Below, one piece after another: positions 10,991 through 27,299 of a stretch of 64,000 bases of DNA. Each line of letters starts with the position of its first letter. Positions within the stretch are counted from its first letter, which is position 1. The notes under the pieces are model-generated. The model ran no database searches. It saw only the letters and a list, made by a program, of their open reading frames with translations, and was not told the DNA's origin. A program made the translations under genes and the position numbers. This stretch comes from Cymbidium sinense (lineage: Eukaryota; Streptophyta; Magnoliopsida; Asparagales; Orchidaceae). The stretch covers positions 85,138,925 to 85,202,924 of the forward strand of contig CM038225.1 of assembly GCA_021442155.1 (NCBI GenBank). Direction: 5' to 3'.

Positions 10991-11640
10991 TTCTCATAAG
11001 GTGAACTTAATCTCTAGAATCAATCCACTGTAATATCTCATGAAACAATCGATGCTATCCGGACGGTTGGTAAGTTGGCCCATAATTTTATCATAGTTCG
11101 ACATTACTTTCATACTCCTCTGTGTAGTGAAAGGGCAAACATTAGTAGATTTCTCAAAGACACTCACGACTCTCGCTTAGTGATGACCTTCTCAATGAAT
11201 AAATCATGAACTTAGGAGATACTAGCATTCGTCATTGGGAGATGTACTTTGATGGTATAGTTTTCTCCCAAAGAGGAGAAGAACCACTATCTAGTCTCCC
11301 AGAAAATGTAGGGGTAGGAGTAGTTCTCCTAACTTTGAACCATAATATGATGAGATTCTCATATCATCTATCCAATCCTTGCACCAACAACGAAGTTGAA
11401 TGTGAGGATTTGATTATTAGTCTGGAGTTAGTCATTACTCTAAGTATCAAGAACATAAACATCTTCAGAGATTCTCAGTTAGTCATCAATCAAATCATTG
11501 GGTCCTACAAGGTTCTAAAGCCTAAGCTCCATCATTACCACAAATACACCATGGAGTTATTGACCCAAATTCTAGAGGTTACAATTTAGAAGATTCCTTT
11601 AGAAGAAATTATCGTAGCATATGCTTTAGCCAAACTTGCT
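10991..11640 (+). pseudogene. Tether and second (archaeal-type) RNase H relic, element A
   Basis: After the first RNase H comes a decayed tether (about 11000-11200). An open stretch of 127 codons from 11206 contains HWEMYFDGIVFSQRGEE, GVGVVLL, FSYHLSNPCTNNEVECEDLI, NIFRDSQLVINQIIGSYKVL and KLHHYHKYTMELL. This matches the extra RNase H carried by Tat/Ogre elements between RT-RNase H and integrase: first D in YFDG, E in NEVE, D in RDSQLV. A stop at 11587-11589 is followed by the domain tail YALAKLAKELAYLKD. The domain places the family in the Tat lineage. Confidence 0.8.
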
Positions 11641-11839
11641 AAGGAATTGGCATATCTGAAAGATGAGTCCATATCACTAAGGGTCTAATATAGATAAGTT
11701 TTATCCCTTATTGATAATTTGAACTCTCAAAAAAGTCTCTTGAAAGAGAGATTGCCATTGCCAAAAAGGACGATGAGTTAAATTGGAGGCAACCATTCAT
11801 GGATTATCTAAATAGAGGTAAACTACCTCAAGAGAAGTC

Positions 11840-13035
11840 ACTAGCCCATCAGATGAACTAGAGAACACTTTCCTATGCTCTTGTGGATGGCACCTTGTAC
11901 CGGCAGTCCTTCGATCATATATGGTTACGTTGTTTGGACGAACACGAAGCATGTAAGAACGTGACTGAGGCGCACTCAAGATTATGTGGAGCTCACCAAT
12001 CTAGTTTGAAGATGAAAGCCAAGATTAAGAGACTAGGATACTATTGGCCATCGATGTTATCAATGATCACTGATTGCATGGATGTAGCTAGGCGATGCCA
12101 CCAGTGTCAGGTACATGGTGTGGTCCTACACCAACCACCCAACATCCTACACCCTACATTAGCCTCATGGCCATTCGAGTGTTGGGGTATCGAGATAGTG
12201 GATCTGATTGATCCTCCTTCTTCCAAGGGTCATCGGTTCATCCTAGCTACCACTGACTACTTTTTCAAGTGGGGAGAGGCGAATCTGCTCAGATAGGTCA
12301 CAACTCAGCATGTGCTCTAATTTTTTAGGATCCATATCGTATAAGGGTTCAGGGTGCTTCAATAAATTATATCCGATAATGATACTGCATTCAATAGCAC
12401 CAAGATCAATAATTTTTCACAAAGACACAACATAAATTGGAGGTATTCTACCATCTATTACCCGAAGGCAAATGGGTTGGCAGAAGCCTTTAATAAAACT
12501 ATCATCCAAATATTAAAGAAGACACTCGATGATAACAAGCGACAATGGCATGAGCAGTTAGTTGAAGCCTTGTGAGCCTACCGCACTACATACAGAACTC
12601 CAACTCAATCTATCCCTTTCTCCAAAGTGTATGGGTCTGAAGTCATTCTACCTTTAGAAGTCTAACTCCCATCACTAAGGATAGCTATGGGTCACAGTAG
12701 GGTAGAATGCCAAGTTATGGTTAGAAGAGTTTGGAGGTTTGGAGGAGAGATGCCTACGAGTATGCCAGAATCTCGAGTTATATAAAGAAAAAATGATTCA
12801 AGCTCACAACAAGTTGATCCATTCTAGAGCTTTTCAAGTAGGAGAACTTATTTTAGTTCTAAGGAGACCAATTATTTCCTGTCGTAAGATGGGAGGCAAG
12901 TTTGAACCCACTTGGGAAGACCTTTTTTCCATAGAGAAGGCCGACCAAAAAGGATCTTATCAGCTAATTAATCATAAAGGAAAGTGCCCGATACTTCTGA
13001 TCAATGGGCTCTACCTAAAGAAATATTATCCTTAA
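11840..13035 (+). pseudogene. Integrase relic, element A
   Basis: Open stretch 11883-12296 holds the HHCC zinc finger: H31 and H38 (AHSRLCGAH), C72 and C75 (RRCHQCQ). Core start is SWPFECWGIEIVDLIDPPSS. The first catalytic Asp, expected in WG-x-D-x-x-G, reads Glu here (GIE). Second Asp: IISDNDTAFN (about 12370-12400). The Glu lies in YYPKANGLAEAFNKTIIQIL. Then WHEQLVEAL, stop, AYRTTYRTPTQSIPF. A shifted frame, 12739-13035, gives the C-terminal SH3-like part: RAFQVGELILVLRRPI ... LINGLYLKKYYP. There is no chromodomain, which excludes chromoviruses. The stop at 13033-13035 is probably the natural pol end. Confidence 0.85.
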
Positions 13036-15240
13036 ATCCATGTTTGAAAAATCTTTATCATCAATGAAATTTTCATTTCAAATTTAAACTCTTCCATATT
13101 GAAAACATCTTTGTTTGCAAATTCACCATGTTGTATTTAGGGTAAGTGTAAGAGAACCCGAGCGGCATTCTATCCTACATTAACACAACACAAAGATGAA
13201 CTATACACAAACATAAAAACAAACACATATATTTTATCTCGTGCTACTTTGAGTTGGGATAATTCCCAAGACTCACTCAAGATGCTTCTAGGTCAGACAT
13301 GCTACCATGCTAGTGCGTCACCCCAGTGGTCTTCTTTTTTTGGAGGATGTAAGTATGCTATACTTTCTATTCTGATTTGATCACTAAACACTGATGAGCT
13401 CCTTGTTAGCATTGTAGTCCTTACTGCATGGTCGATAAGCTACCTCATGTTGGCTTCGTTTAAGAGGATGTAAGTCTGCTATGCCTTCTTTTTAAACTAG
13501 TAATCATGCACTAACTAGGTCGAGTATATTTGAGGATTAGGGTAAGTCCCCCAACGACTCCTTTCCTCCTGACTACTTCAAGTTTGGGTCCAGTCCTTAT
13601 TTGTGACTCCCTACTTAGAAGTCATCCTTAGGTCGAATCAACTTATTGTGTCAATAACGGGTCACCCCAGTAACTATTTCTTTTTTTGGAAGATGTAAAT
13701 TTGCTACGCTTTCTTCCTAGCACAACCGTTGCATACTGACGAGCAGCCCAAGGTTAGATAGCACCTGTCGAGCTAATAATAGACTATCCAGATGATCAGT
13801 TTTGCTTTAAAGAGATGTAAGTCTACACAACTTCTTTCTAGACTGATCGTTACACACCAACGACTACCTTAGGTTGGATAGTGTTCACTTTGCTGATAGC
13901 GACCCACCTGATGGATACGCCACTCATGGTAAATGTAAGTCTGTTATGCTTTCTCATTGAGTTCACCACCGTATACCTACATGCTTTCTTCTTTATAAGG
14001 TCCAGGATAATGCCCCTAGTGACACCTTCCCTATGGGAACTCTACTTGGATCACATCCTTTGCGACCTCATTTAGACACTACCCGGGTCACTCTTGGATT
14101 GAACAGTTCCTCTTTCCTAGTAACCACCCCTATGGTTGGAGATTCTATTCTACGGATACGCAGATTCTCCCATGGTAAAATAAATTTGAGATAGGTCAAG
14201 GCTGACATAGCCCTTTCTTAGTGTGGTCCCTCGCACACCAATAGGGTCAACCAAAATAAAAAATAGACAAAATATATATTCCCTTGTTGATTAGGAGAAT
14301 GCCCCTAGTGGCACCTTTCCCAAGCAGACATCCTATCTTTAGGGCAATGTCAGCAAAACTCCCTATAGGAATTGCCTGACTACTATTGAGTTGAGGTAAG
14401 ATCCCCAGTGGCACTCTCTTAGTAGTCACCCTAGGGTGGGTTTGACTTATTGTACCACTAACAGGTCACCTTGGCAATCATCCTTGCTTTGAAAGATGTA
14501 AGTCTGCTACATAATCTTTTCAGCATGACCGTTGCACATTGACGAGTAGCCCTTAGTCGAGTTAGATTTGTTGTGCTACCAACATGTCACCCCAGCGGCC
14601 GTTCTTTGCTTGGAAGATGTAATCCTGCTACACTTTTTTTATAGTACATCCATTGCACACTGAAAGGCACCCCTTAAGTTGGATAGTCCTACCCTTCAGA
14701 CGATTGGAAGATGTAAGTCTGCTATACTTTCTCCCTAGCACAACCGTTGCACACTTAAAAGCACTCTTTAGGTTGGATAGTCCTACCTCGTGGCTGGTAG
14801 ACTACCCCTTTGGACTTATAAATCTGAGATAGGACAAGGCCGACATAGCCCCTTCTTAGTGGGTCCATCATACACCGACAGGGTCCACAACATAACACAC
14901 CAAATTAAATTAAATCAAATCAAATCAAATTAAAAAAAAATAATTTTGACTACTCTTGAGTTGAGGTAAGATTCCCAGTGGCACTCTCTCAGTAGTCACC
15001 CTAGGTCAGGTTTGAATTATTCTGCATCCAACAGATCACCCCAGCAGTTATTCCCTACTTTGGAAGATGTAAGTCTGCTACACTTTCTTTCTAGTACAGC
15101 CATTGCACACCTAGGTCGGATAGCCCTACCGTATGGCAGGTGGACTACCCCTTTGGACTTGTAGATCTAAGACAGGACAAGGCCCTCATGACTCTTTCTT
15201 AGTGCAATTCATCACACACCGACAGGGTCCATAACAACTA
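13036..15240 (+). repeat. 3' region of element A: degenerate tandem repeats
   Basis: No coding signal. GATGTAAGTCTGCTA, or a close variant, recurs near 13347, 13474, 13691, 13814, 13930, 14495, 14617, 14709 and 15068, usually followed by ACTTTCTTTCTAG and GCACAACCGTTGCACAC. A second block ending in CACACCGACAGGGTCC recurs near 14215, 14856 and 15198. The array is irregular, with spacings of about 92-130 bp and longer nested units. It lies between pol and the 3' LTR, where Tat/Ogre elements are known to accumulate satellite-like repeats. The inverted array at 20898-21488 has the same sequence type. Confidence 0.7.
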
Positions 15241-16755
15241 ACTTTAAAACCAACCTCCCTAGTGGAGTCAAATCAAATATACCAAGCAAACTAAACTTCT
15301 CCCCAGCGAGGCACAAACCAAATTAGTCTAGTCTAAACCAAAATCTGAATCAAACAAATTTAATCGTGTCAGCATACCTAATGAATATGCCCTCGATTCA
15401 AACCAACCTACCTTATGAATTTTCTCTTGAATCAATCATTCCTTCAATCATCTATTCAAATATAAATGAAACCTACAATCATCGAGCTAAATTTAAATCA
15501 ACTCAAGTCAAGCCCAACTTAGCCCTTTTGGCTTGAAAATTCCAAATGAACCAAAACCCCTTCATAGCCCAAATTGATTGCAATTGGATTTATATTTCAA
15601 TCCTAAGCTCATATATAAATTCAACTAAGTCTTAATCAAACCAAAACTAAGCCAATTAACCCATTTAGGCCAACTTGACCCAAAGTAGCCTAAAGAACCC
15701 ATTTAGACCAAGTTCTAATCCAACCCAAACTGGATTGAACCAAGCCCATCCAAACCTCATACCATGACCATTGATCACCCTAGGATGATTAATTGCCTAA
15801 AATTAGGTCAAACCAAATCAACTTGGTCATTTAACCAAGTAAACCCTTAGCCCATATAAAACCTAAATTAGCCAAAACTCATCCTACACCAAATCAATTG
15901 AAACTATTAATTCACATCACCTCATAATCAATGATTGAACATGATTTGACAATCAAGTGAGCCAAATTAAACCTAATTGGCCATTTGACCTAAGTTGACC
16001 CAAATTGGCTTAAAATGTCAAAATGGGTCAAATCATGATTCAACCCAAATTGATTGCAACTAATAGCTTAAGTTCATTCCAAATTCAATATTGAACTTGA
16101 CCAAACCCATAACTGAACCCCATTTGGCCAATTGAACCCAATTGACGAACTTAGCCCAAATTGACATAATGGGTCAAATTGGCCAAAATCCAAATTGATT
16201 TAAACCAATGCCTACAATCATCTTCAATTAACCAATTAAACTTAAACAAACACCCAAACCAAACCAATTTGGCCAATTTGGTCAAATTGGTCAACTTGAC
16301 CCATTTGACCTATTTGATTTCAAACGAGCCAAAACCAAACCTAGGCCAAATTGATTGGAACCACTTGAACCAAAATACTTCAAATCATCATTTGAACCTA
16401 ACCCAAGCATTGTTTTGACCCGATTTGACCAATTGGTCAACCTAATCTAACCTAGCCTAATTTGACATATAAGGGCTAAATTAAGCCAATCCCCTTTGAA
16501 CCAACTCATGGGCAGTTAGAACTTGGCCAAACCCAACCCAAACCCATCTTGGCCCAACCTAAGATTAGTCCAAACCAAATTGGAACCAAACCCAATGAGA
16601 TCTCCCTTTGATATGCCACCCCACATGGGATTTTGACTAAAATAGTAAAGTCCACTTCCTCTTTACACTTGGTAGCCCTCACATACCCAAAATGGGGTCT
16701 AAACTAGAAACCTTTGACTTGGTGGGATCCACCTAAGTCAAACCTATGTTAAAAA
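15241..16755 (+). repeat. A-type 3' LTR, 5' part (+ orientation)
   Basis: G-poor sequence built from short words such as CCAAATTGATT, AACCAAAT and TTGACCCA. It aligns with the first third of LTRs B (21740-23030) and C (37750-39350). The segment at about 15418-15465 matches C at about 38291-38340, some 730 bp into that LTR. The clear LTR start TGTTGACCTC is not seen, so the 5' boundary is uncertain. The region ends at about 16755, where orientation flips. The 240-bp open stretch at 16179 is only this low-complexity sequence. Confidence 0.6.
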
Positions 16756-17148
16756 GGTTGACCACTTTTGAATCTTGATTTAGATTTAGATTCATTCATT
16801 ATTTTAATTTAATTCCATGGTTTTATTTAATTTTGATTTACATTTGTTTTGATTTAGTTTGAATTTCTTTAAGTTTAAATGGTTTTAAGATAAAATAAAG
16901 TATTTAGGTTAATTACCCTATTCACCTTAATCTAAGTTCAAATACATTTAGATTCCAATTATTTTGGGTTTAGGTTTGGCTTTGGTCTAGGTCTATCTAT
17001 TTTTTTTGGGTTAGATCCTAGAAACATGACTTAGGTCACTATGTGAAGTGTCCTAGGTATCTATTTAAGAGATTCCTAATCTAGGATTAGATATCCTAAT
17101 TGCTAGTTTTGAAAGTAATGTTGACCTCATCCAAAAATGAGGTCAATA
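16756..17148 (-). repeat. Inverted LTR 5'-terminal fragment
   Basis: Read on the minus strand it starts TATTGACCTCATTTTTGGAT and runs through sequence matching the first 300-400 bp of LTRs B and C (GAAGTGTCCTA, GAGATTCCTA and AGGTCTA blocks). The terminus makes a small palindrome, TGACCTCAT / ATGAGGTCA. It adjoins the plus-oriented LTR fragment head-on. Confidence 0.6.
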
Positions 17149-20880
<3,732 letters not shown>

Positions 20881-20897
20881 GTCACCTAACATATAGT

Positions 20898-21488
20898 AGC
20901 TTAATATATATTCTCGTTAATGTGCAAAGTCTAACATAGAAAGAAAGCACAGGGACTCATATGTTCCTAAGTGAATGTCGAGGTAGCCTATCAACCACAT
21001 AATAGGAGGTACCCAACCTAAGGGTACCCATCGATGTGTGATGACAAAACTATAAGGGGGCCACGAGGGCATTTCCCAGCCCAGACCTTTTACTAGCCAC
21101 TAAGGTAGTGATGTTGTCCATAGAATTGTGCTACCCGCCCCAAGGGCAACTACTAAGAAAGGGATGGCTATGAAATTATCCTAACTGATGATAGCTTAAT
21201 ATATAATCCACTCTATGTGTGATAGTTAACCTAAAAAGAAAGCATAAGGACTCACATCTTCCTAAGTAGAATCAATTATCAAGGTAGTTTATGGAGCAAG
21301 CAATAAGTGGTACCGATCTAAGTGTTCATCAATGCATGATGGCTAAACTATGAAGGGGCCATGGTGAGCGTTATCCAATTTAGACATTTTACTAGTCACC
21401 AGGGTAGCCTTCTTGTCCACAAAATAATACTACCCAACCCAAAGGAAACAAACAAATGGACTGCTATGGAGTTATCCTAACATGTGGT
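20898..21488 (-). repeat. Inverted 295-bp tandem repeat (3' region of E1)
   Basis: TAGCTTAATATATA starts two units at 20897 and 21192, with a third partial start near 21488. Inside each are AGAAAGCA, ACTCA, TTCCTAAGT and a CTACC block. The reverse complement (GGAAGATGTGAGTCC, CTTTCTTTTTAGG, CATCACACATCGA) is the same sequence type as the array after pol in A. The adjoining LTR to the left therefore belongs to a minus-strand element whose interior lay to the right. Confidence 0.7.
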
Positions 21489-24400
21489 AGTCTAGGTCAT
21501 ATCTAAATGGGGTCATAAGGATGTTATCCAAATAAGATTGTTGACCTCACTTTTGGAGTGAGTATTAAATCTTGTCATCTTAGATCTAGGAATCTTCTAG
21601 ACATTAAGACTTCCATAATCATAGGACACTTCTAGTAGTTAGGTGGACACTTAACCCAAACTTAGGGATTTAGGAGGATTCACTATAGGATTAGGCTATG
21701 ACTTAGGACTAAGAAACCTACCTATCAGATGACCTAACCCATGACTTATGCCTACCTTAAGTCTAGAACCTCAAATCAAACCAATGCCAATTGAATCCAA
21801 ACTCATATCCAAACTCCAAGCCAAAATCAAGCTCATCTTAACCCTAAGATTTAATCCTATGGATTTGATCCCAAACCTCCTTCAATCAAACCAAACTAAA
21901 TTGATTTTCTCAAACCATTCAAAACCCTCATTCCAAACTCTATAATCAAGCCAATCAAAACCCATTGGCCAAGACTCAATTCAATTAACCCAAGTTAGCC
22001 CATTTGAACCTAAAATATCCAAATGAGCCAAAATTCAATTAAACCCAAATCAATTGCAATCAAAGCCACCAATAAACTCTAAAAAAATTATCAAACTAAA
22101 TTCAACAAAATCAACTCAACTGACCCTTTAAGCTCACTTGACCCAAAGTAACCTAAAGGATCCATTTGAACTAAACTCCAATCCAACCCAAATTAGATTG
22201 AACCAACCTATCCAAAACATCCTACAATGATTATTGATCACCCTTGATCGATCAATTACAATCAATTGGGTCAAACTAAGTCAATTTGGCCATTTGATCA
22301 AGTTGAACCAATTAGCCTACATAAGCCAAATTGAACCAAATCCCATCCTACATCAAATTGATTGAAACCAATGATTTTAATCAACCCCGAAGTGATCCTT
22401 GAACATGACTTGACTATCAATTGAGACAAACCAAATCTAATTGGTCCCTTTGACCCAAGTTAACCCAATTTGAGCTAAAAGGCCAAATTGAACCAAATCT
22501 AATTCTAATCTAAATTGATTGCAACCTTGACTATTGAACATGATCAAAGCCTCCATTGAACCCAATTGACCCATTTAGCCCAAATTGACATAAATGGTCA
22601 AATTGTCTAAATCATTCTAAAATAAAAATTAATTGAAATCAAAACCTACAATCATCTTAAAATGATCAATTGAACCTAAACTAACACCTAACCCAAGCCA
22701 ATTTGGCCAATTTGACCAAATTGGTCAACTTAGCCCATTTGACCCATATGAACCCATATGAGTCTAATTCAAATCTAATGCAAACCAAATCAAACCAATT
22801 GCTCCTAAACATCTCAAATAATAATTTAAACTTGACCCGAGCCTTGATTTGATCCATTTTGACCAATTGGTCAACCTAACTCAACCTAGCCCAATTTGAC
22901 CTACTTGGATCAAATTGAACCAAACCCACTTAAACCACGCGCAAACCCATTCAAACATGCCATGACCCATCTTGGGTCACCATGGGTCAACAAATCAAAC
23001 CAAACCCAAGTCAATCTTATTTGACCCATTACCCAATGGGTAAATCCTAAATGGACAAAACCCATTCTTGGATGGTCAAACTCTCCTCCCCTTGGCAGCC
23101 ACCCTATGCTCCAAATGGACATGAGGACTGGCTCACCTAACCCAAAGCTGTTTGGGTTAGCCATGAGCCAACTTGAGGTGAGCTAACCCACTTCCTCTTA
23201 TTGGGACACATAGCAAACCAAGGACACACCCCCTTGTTTGTCTCGCACTCTCCACTCAAATAGAGCCACCTCATCGATTGTTCCACCCACCCGCTCACGG
23301 TTCTGACAACTTAAAATTATAGAGCACATCCTAGCTATCAAATTGGTAGGGGAAGGGGTATACTCCCCTCATTTTGATTTTAAACAAGACATTGAGCATC
23401 CTTAAAGCTTTGGTAACTCAAGATGAGTCTTCAAGAGCTTCCACCGAGTTCCTGGAGCTTCCCCATCACCAAGATGAAGAAACTAAGCTAAACATAGCAC
23501 TTGCTCCATCCTCCTCCACCAAATTACCACTGTTTTTAAATTAACTTTACCCACACCTTCCCCTAGCTCTAGCGAGGTGAAATAAATCATTCCCCGATCG
23601 ATTCGAGCATCGAAGACCACTCAAAGACTAACTCCAATGAGTTTTCTCGATGATGCTTAATCCATATAGCCACCAATGAGGAGGCAAGGCATGAGCTTCC
23701 CAACATGGCTTAATCTCTTCAAGAAGAAGCTACCTAAGTCGATTAACCATCGATCTTGAGCTCGACGAGATAAATTCTGGCAAACCATCAATTTTCCAAA
23801 TTTTCTTTGGCCTTTTATGAAAGAAGTCATGTTCTCGTATGATTTCCACCATTAGATCCATCTAAATCTCTTCCCCAAAGGTTTGGGAGTTGATCTCGAG
23901 GTCTCTTGAGATCCAACGAGCTCGGCTTGAGCAGGGGAGGGTGGATGATATCCGTCTTTCATCGCTCGAGGGGATGAAGGATCATCCATTATATGTTATG
24001 CATGATTGGAATACACGATCATGATTAATCCATTAGATTTAACCTGATTTAATTTTATAAGAACCACCGGATTAATCCTCAGCATCCAATCTTAGAACAG
24101 ACGTTGGGGATGAAAGTGTGTCCACTGCCTCCACTTCAATGCCACATCGGACCATTTAAGTGGCCAATCCGTTAATGGAAAGAGCAACCACATGCTGTGG
24201 TGCCAAAAGGGATTAAGGATTAATTAGGCTTAGAAATTGTAATTAATTTGTTGAAACTTCATAAATTTATAACTAATTGAAAAAAGTTTTTAAAATTATT
24301 AAAAAAATACATTTTGGAAAGGTTGAACATAGTAGAATTTAATAAAAATGATTTCATTTGATTTTGAATAGTGATTGAAACTTTTCTTAATTAACTTAAT

Positions 24401-25569
24401 TAAGCTTTAATTACTTGGAAAATTAATCCCAAATTTAGTGTGATGATTTGATGGGATGACCTCTATATCCGACGATTTTCTTGGGATTTATTGGTCATGT
24501 AATTAGGGAATTTGGAATTGAAACCCTAATTACTCTCTTAATTAATTTAATGATTAATTAAGTTCTAAATAATAAAAATTAATTAATTAAAGTTCATTAA
24601 TCATTAATAGTGGGATGATGAGGGTGAGTGATTAGGACCCCTTTAAATTACTTTTATAAATTCATTTCATTAAAGAGAGTTAATTAATACATGGCTTAAT
24701 TAAGAAATTAATTAATTAATTAATGGCCAAATCAAATCAAATTAAATTGCTAATCACTTTAGATAATCAACATCTAAATTAAGGGTTCCTCTTTATGTGT
24801 TCAATAACATAAAGACCCTTAAGGAAACTATGATTAGCCCATAAGTATGGGAAAATCATAAGAATACTTAATTAGATTCTTTAGCTTAATTAATCTCTAA
24901 TCATGAGTCGATTGCATTAGGTCCTTTAAGAGCATTGCAATTTTATTTTTCACATGTTCATATCATTTGTGGCTTATGATTAAATGATTATTTAAAGTAA
25001 TGAAGCATAGGAAGTGGCAATTAAATGGATTGCTTAATTATTTAACTTAATTAAATCATAAAAATTACTTAATTGTCTTTTATTAAACATATTAAATCAC
25101 CAATATGGGATGGAAAATAGCAAATGATCTCTCCTCTTTAAGTTCAATTAAAATCCAAAATGAAATTAATAATAAGCTTTGGTTTTCTTTAAATAATTTT
25201 ATTTAATGTAATTATCCTTAGGAATTAGTGTAGTTGAATGAATCATGTGGAGATGTTTACCTATTCCTTTTCAATCATTTTAAATGTTGTATGTCATGTG
25301 CTCTCATGCATTCATGCTTTCAAAAATCAAATAATCAAATGAATTTACTTATGTAAAATTGCATGTGTTGGCTTAATCTTATTATATATGTGGCTATTAT
25401 CACTAATAAATTCAAAATTACTTTTCAAAAGTTATAACTTGATAATGAAATGTGGAATGATATTAGCTATGAATATATACATAAGACTTGCATTTGTTTA
25501 TAGCTTAATCATTTGAAGTTTGTTCTTTATTTAACATTCATGTATGAATTTACATGTGTTTGAATGATA

Positions 25570-26180
25570 GTATATAATATGGACATCCCAAGAATACAAA
25601 GTTTTAAGTAGCCCAAGGAGGTCATTTGATTACCTCACTTTCCTAGTTTAATAATGGCACATACTTGTTAGACTTCATTCCTATGTATCTTTGTATTAGA
25701 ATTTGGATAAAGCTTTATGCTTCACCTACATAAATAATCCAAATAAAATATAATCTTTTGCATGGTTTTCATTCTTCTAATTATGTATACATTCATATGT
25801 ATTTAAGATAACAAGTATATAGTCTAGACATCCCAAGAATATGAGGCTTTAAGTAGCCCCAAGGAGGTCATTTGATTACCTCACTTCCTTGGTTTAAACA
25901 ATGGCATGTATCAGATTACATCTTTTATACATATGTTTGTGTATTTAATTAAAGAATAAGAATCTTCTTTTCTACTAAAAATACATGAAACCATAATCAC
26001 TTAAGCTTATAAAAATAATCACATGTAAAGGTAGTGCTCTCTTTCCTATGTTCATATATGGATTTGAATATGTTTGAATGATGGTAAGTATATAGTATGG
26101 ACATCCTAATGAGGCTTTAAGTTGCCCCAAGGAGGTCATTTGATTACCTCACTTCTGGTTTAACAATAGCATGTACTTAT
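25570..26180 (+). repeat. LTR-internal tandem repeat, three copies, element B
   Basis: The core AAGGAGGTCATTTGATTACC occurs at 25615, 25861 and 26129 (spacings 246 and 268). Each copy also has GGACATCC, a GCTTTAAGTAGCCCC-like block and a TTTGTATTAGAATTTGGAT tail. This is the U3 repeat that varies in copy number among LTRs in the window. Confidence 0.85.
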
Positions 26181-27292
26181 TTAATTTCATTCATATGTAC
26201 ATTTGTATTAGAATTTGGATAAAGCTTTAATTTACTTACATAAACAATTCAATCAAGTAAAGATACAATTTCCAAATGTATGCATCCATGATCATTCAAG
26301 TGTGCCAAAATATATTGCATGTATAGGTATGTTAAGTTCTAAATCATATGCATGTTATGGGTGATGAAAAGGAGTGGCTCAACATATTCTATGTGATAGT
26401 AATTCAGCCACATTAATCTTAAGATGCCCTTCATGTTGAATAGGATTCTTTAAGGTTAACCTGAACTTAAGATTAATAAAAATATTTAAAAAATTATTCA
26501 CTAAAGAAAACTAAATCATAATATTATACTTTAGACACAACTTAAGGTAGGAATGGAAGAGGGTAAGCCTCTTTCATCTCTTCATAACATTTAGATGCTA
26601 AGCGTAAATCAAATAAAACAAAATAAAATGCAAATTAAAATTTACATGTTTCTAAACAACTTGAAATGAAACCTCCCATCATATTAAATTAATAATTTTC
26701 AAAACTTAGAAAATCATAATTTAAATCCCTAGCTAATACACACCACATAAAGCCTAAGCACACATATTAGAATGTTAAGCCACCACTTCTAGCCTTAGGT
26801 GTATGATGATGATGTTATGTTTTATGATGTAATATTTTAGACTGGATATTAGGAATATGGATTGTAGACTGAATGTTAGGTCGTTGATAGCCTAATCTTA
26901 TTTTTTGTAGGGGGGTTGTGCTTAAGGGGCCTCCTAAAATAAGCAATATCCCTAAGCATAATCCATATTAGGATAGGTGGGCTTGGTTATCCATGTGTAG
27001 GGTGCTAAGTCTAAATTATAAAATATAAATGCTTGGGATTAAATGTATGTTTAGCTAACCTCTATTTTGCAGGTGTAGTTAGATTTACTTTTTTTATAAA
27101 AATGTAATTTTGCAATAGGAATTAGGATTAATGCTATGGGGATTAGGATGAGTAGTGGCTAAAAGGCTTAGTCTGGGTGCCCTGTGATGCCTCAAAAGAA
27201 ATCAAAAGAAGGAAAAAAGAAGGAATGAAGAGTAAGACCCCCATAGCATGTATTCAATCTCAATTGTAATATCATTTTATAATTCTGGGTTG

Positions 27293-27299
27293 TATAAGG
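27293..27299 (+). promoter_or_regulatory. LTR TATA box, element B
   Basis: TATAAGG followed by ATAGAGCTCAGCTACCCATC. It is the same conserved block as in A, C and F. It sits 5.75 kb into the LTR and 1.44 kb from its end, implying an unusually long U3. Confidence 0.6.
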
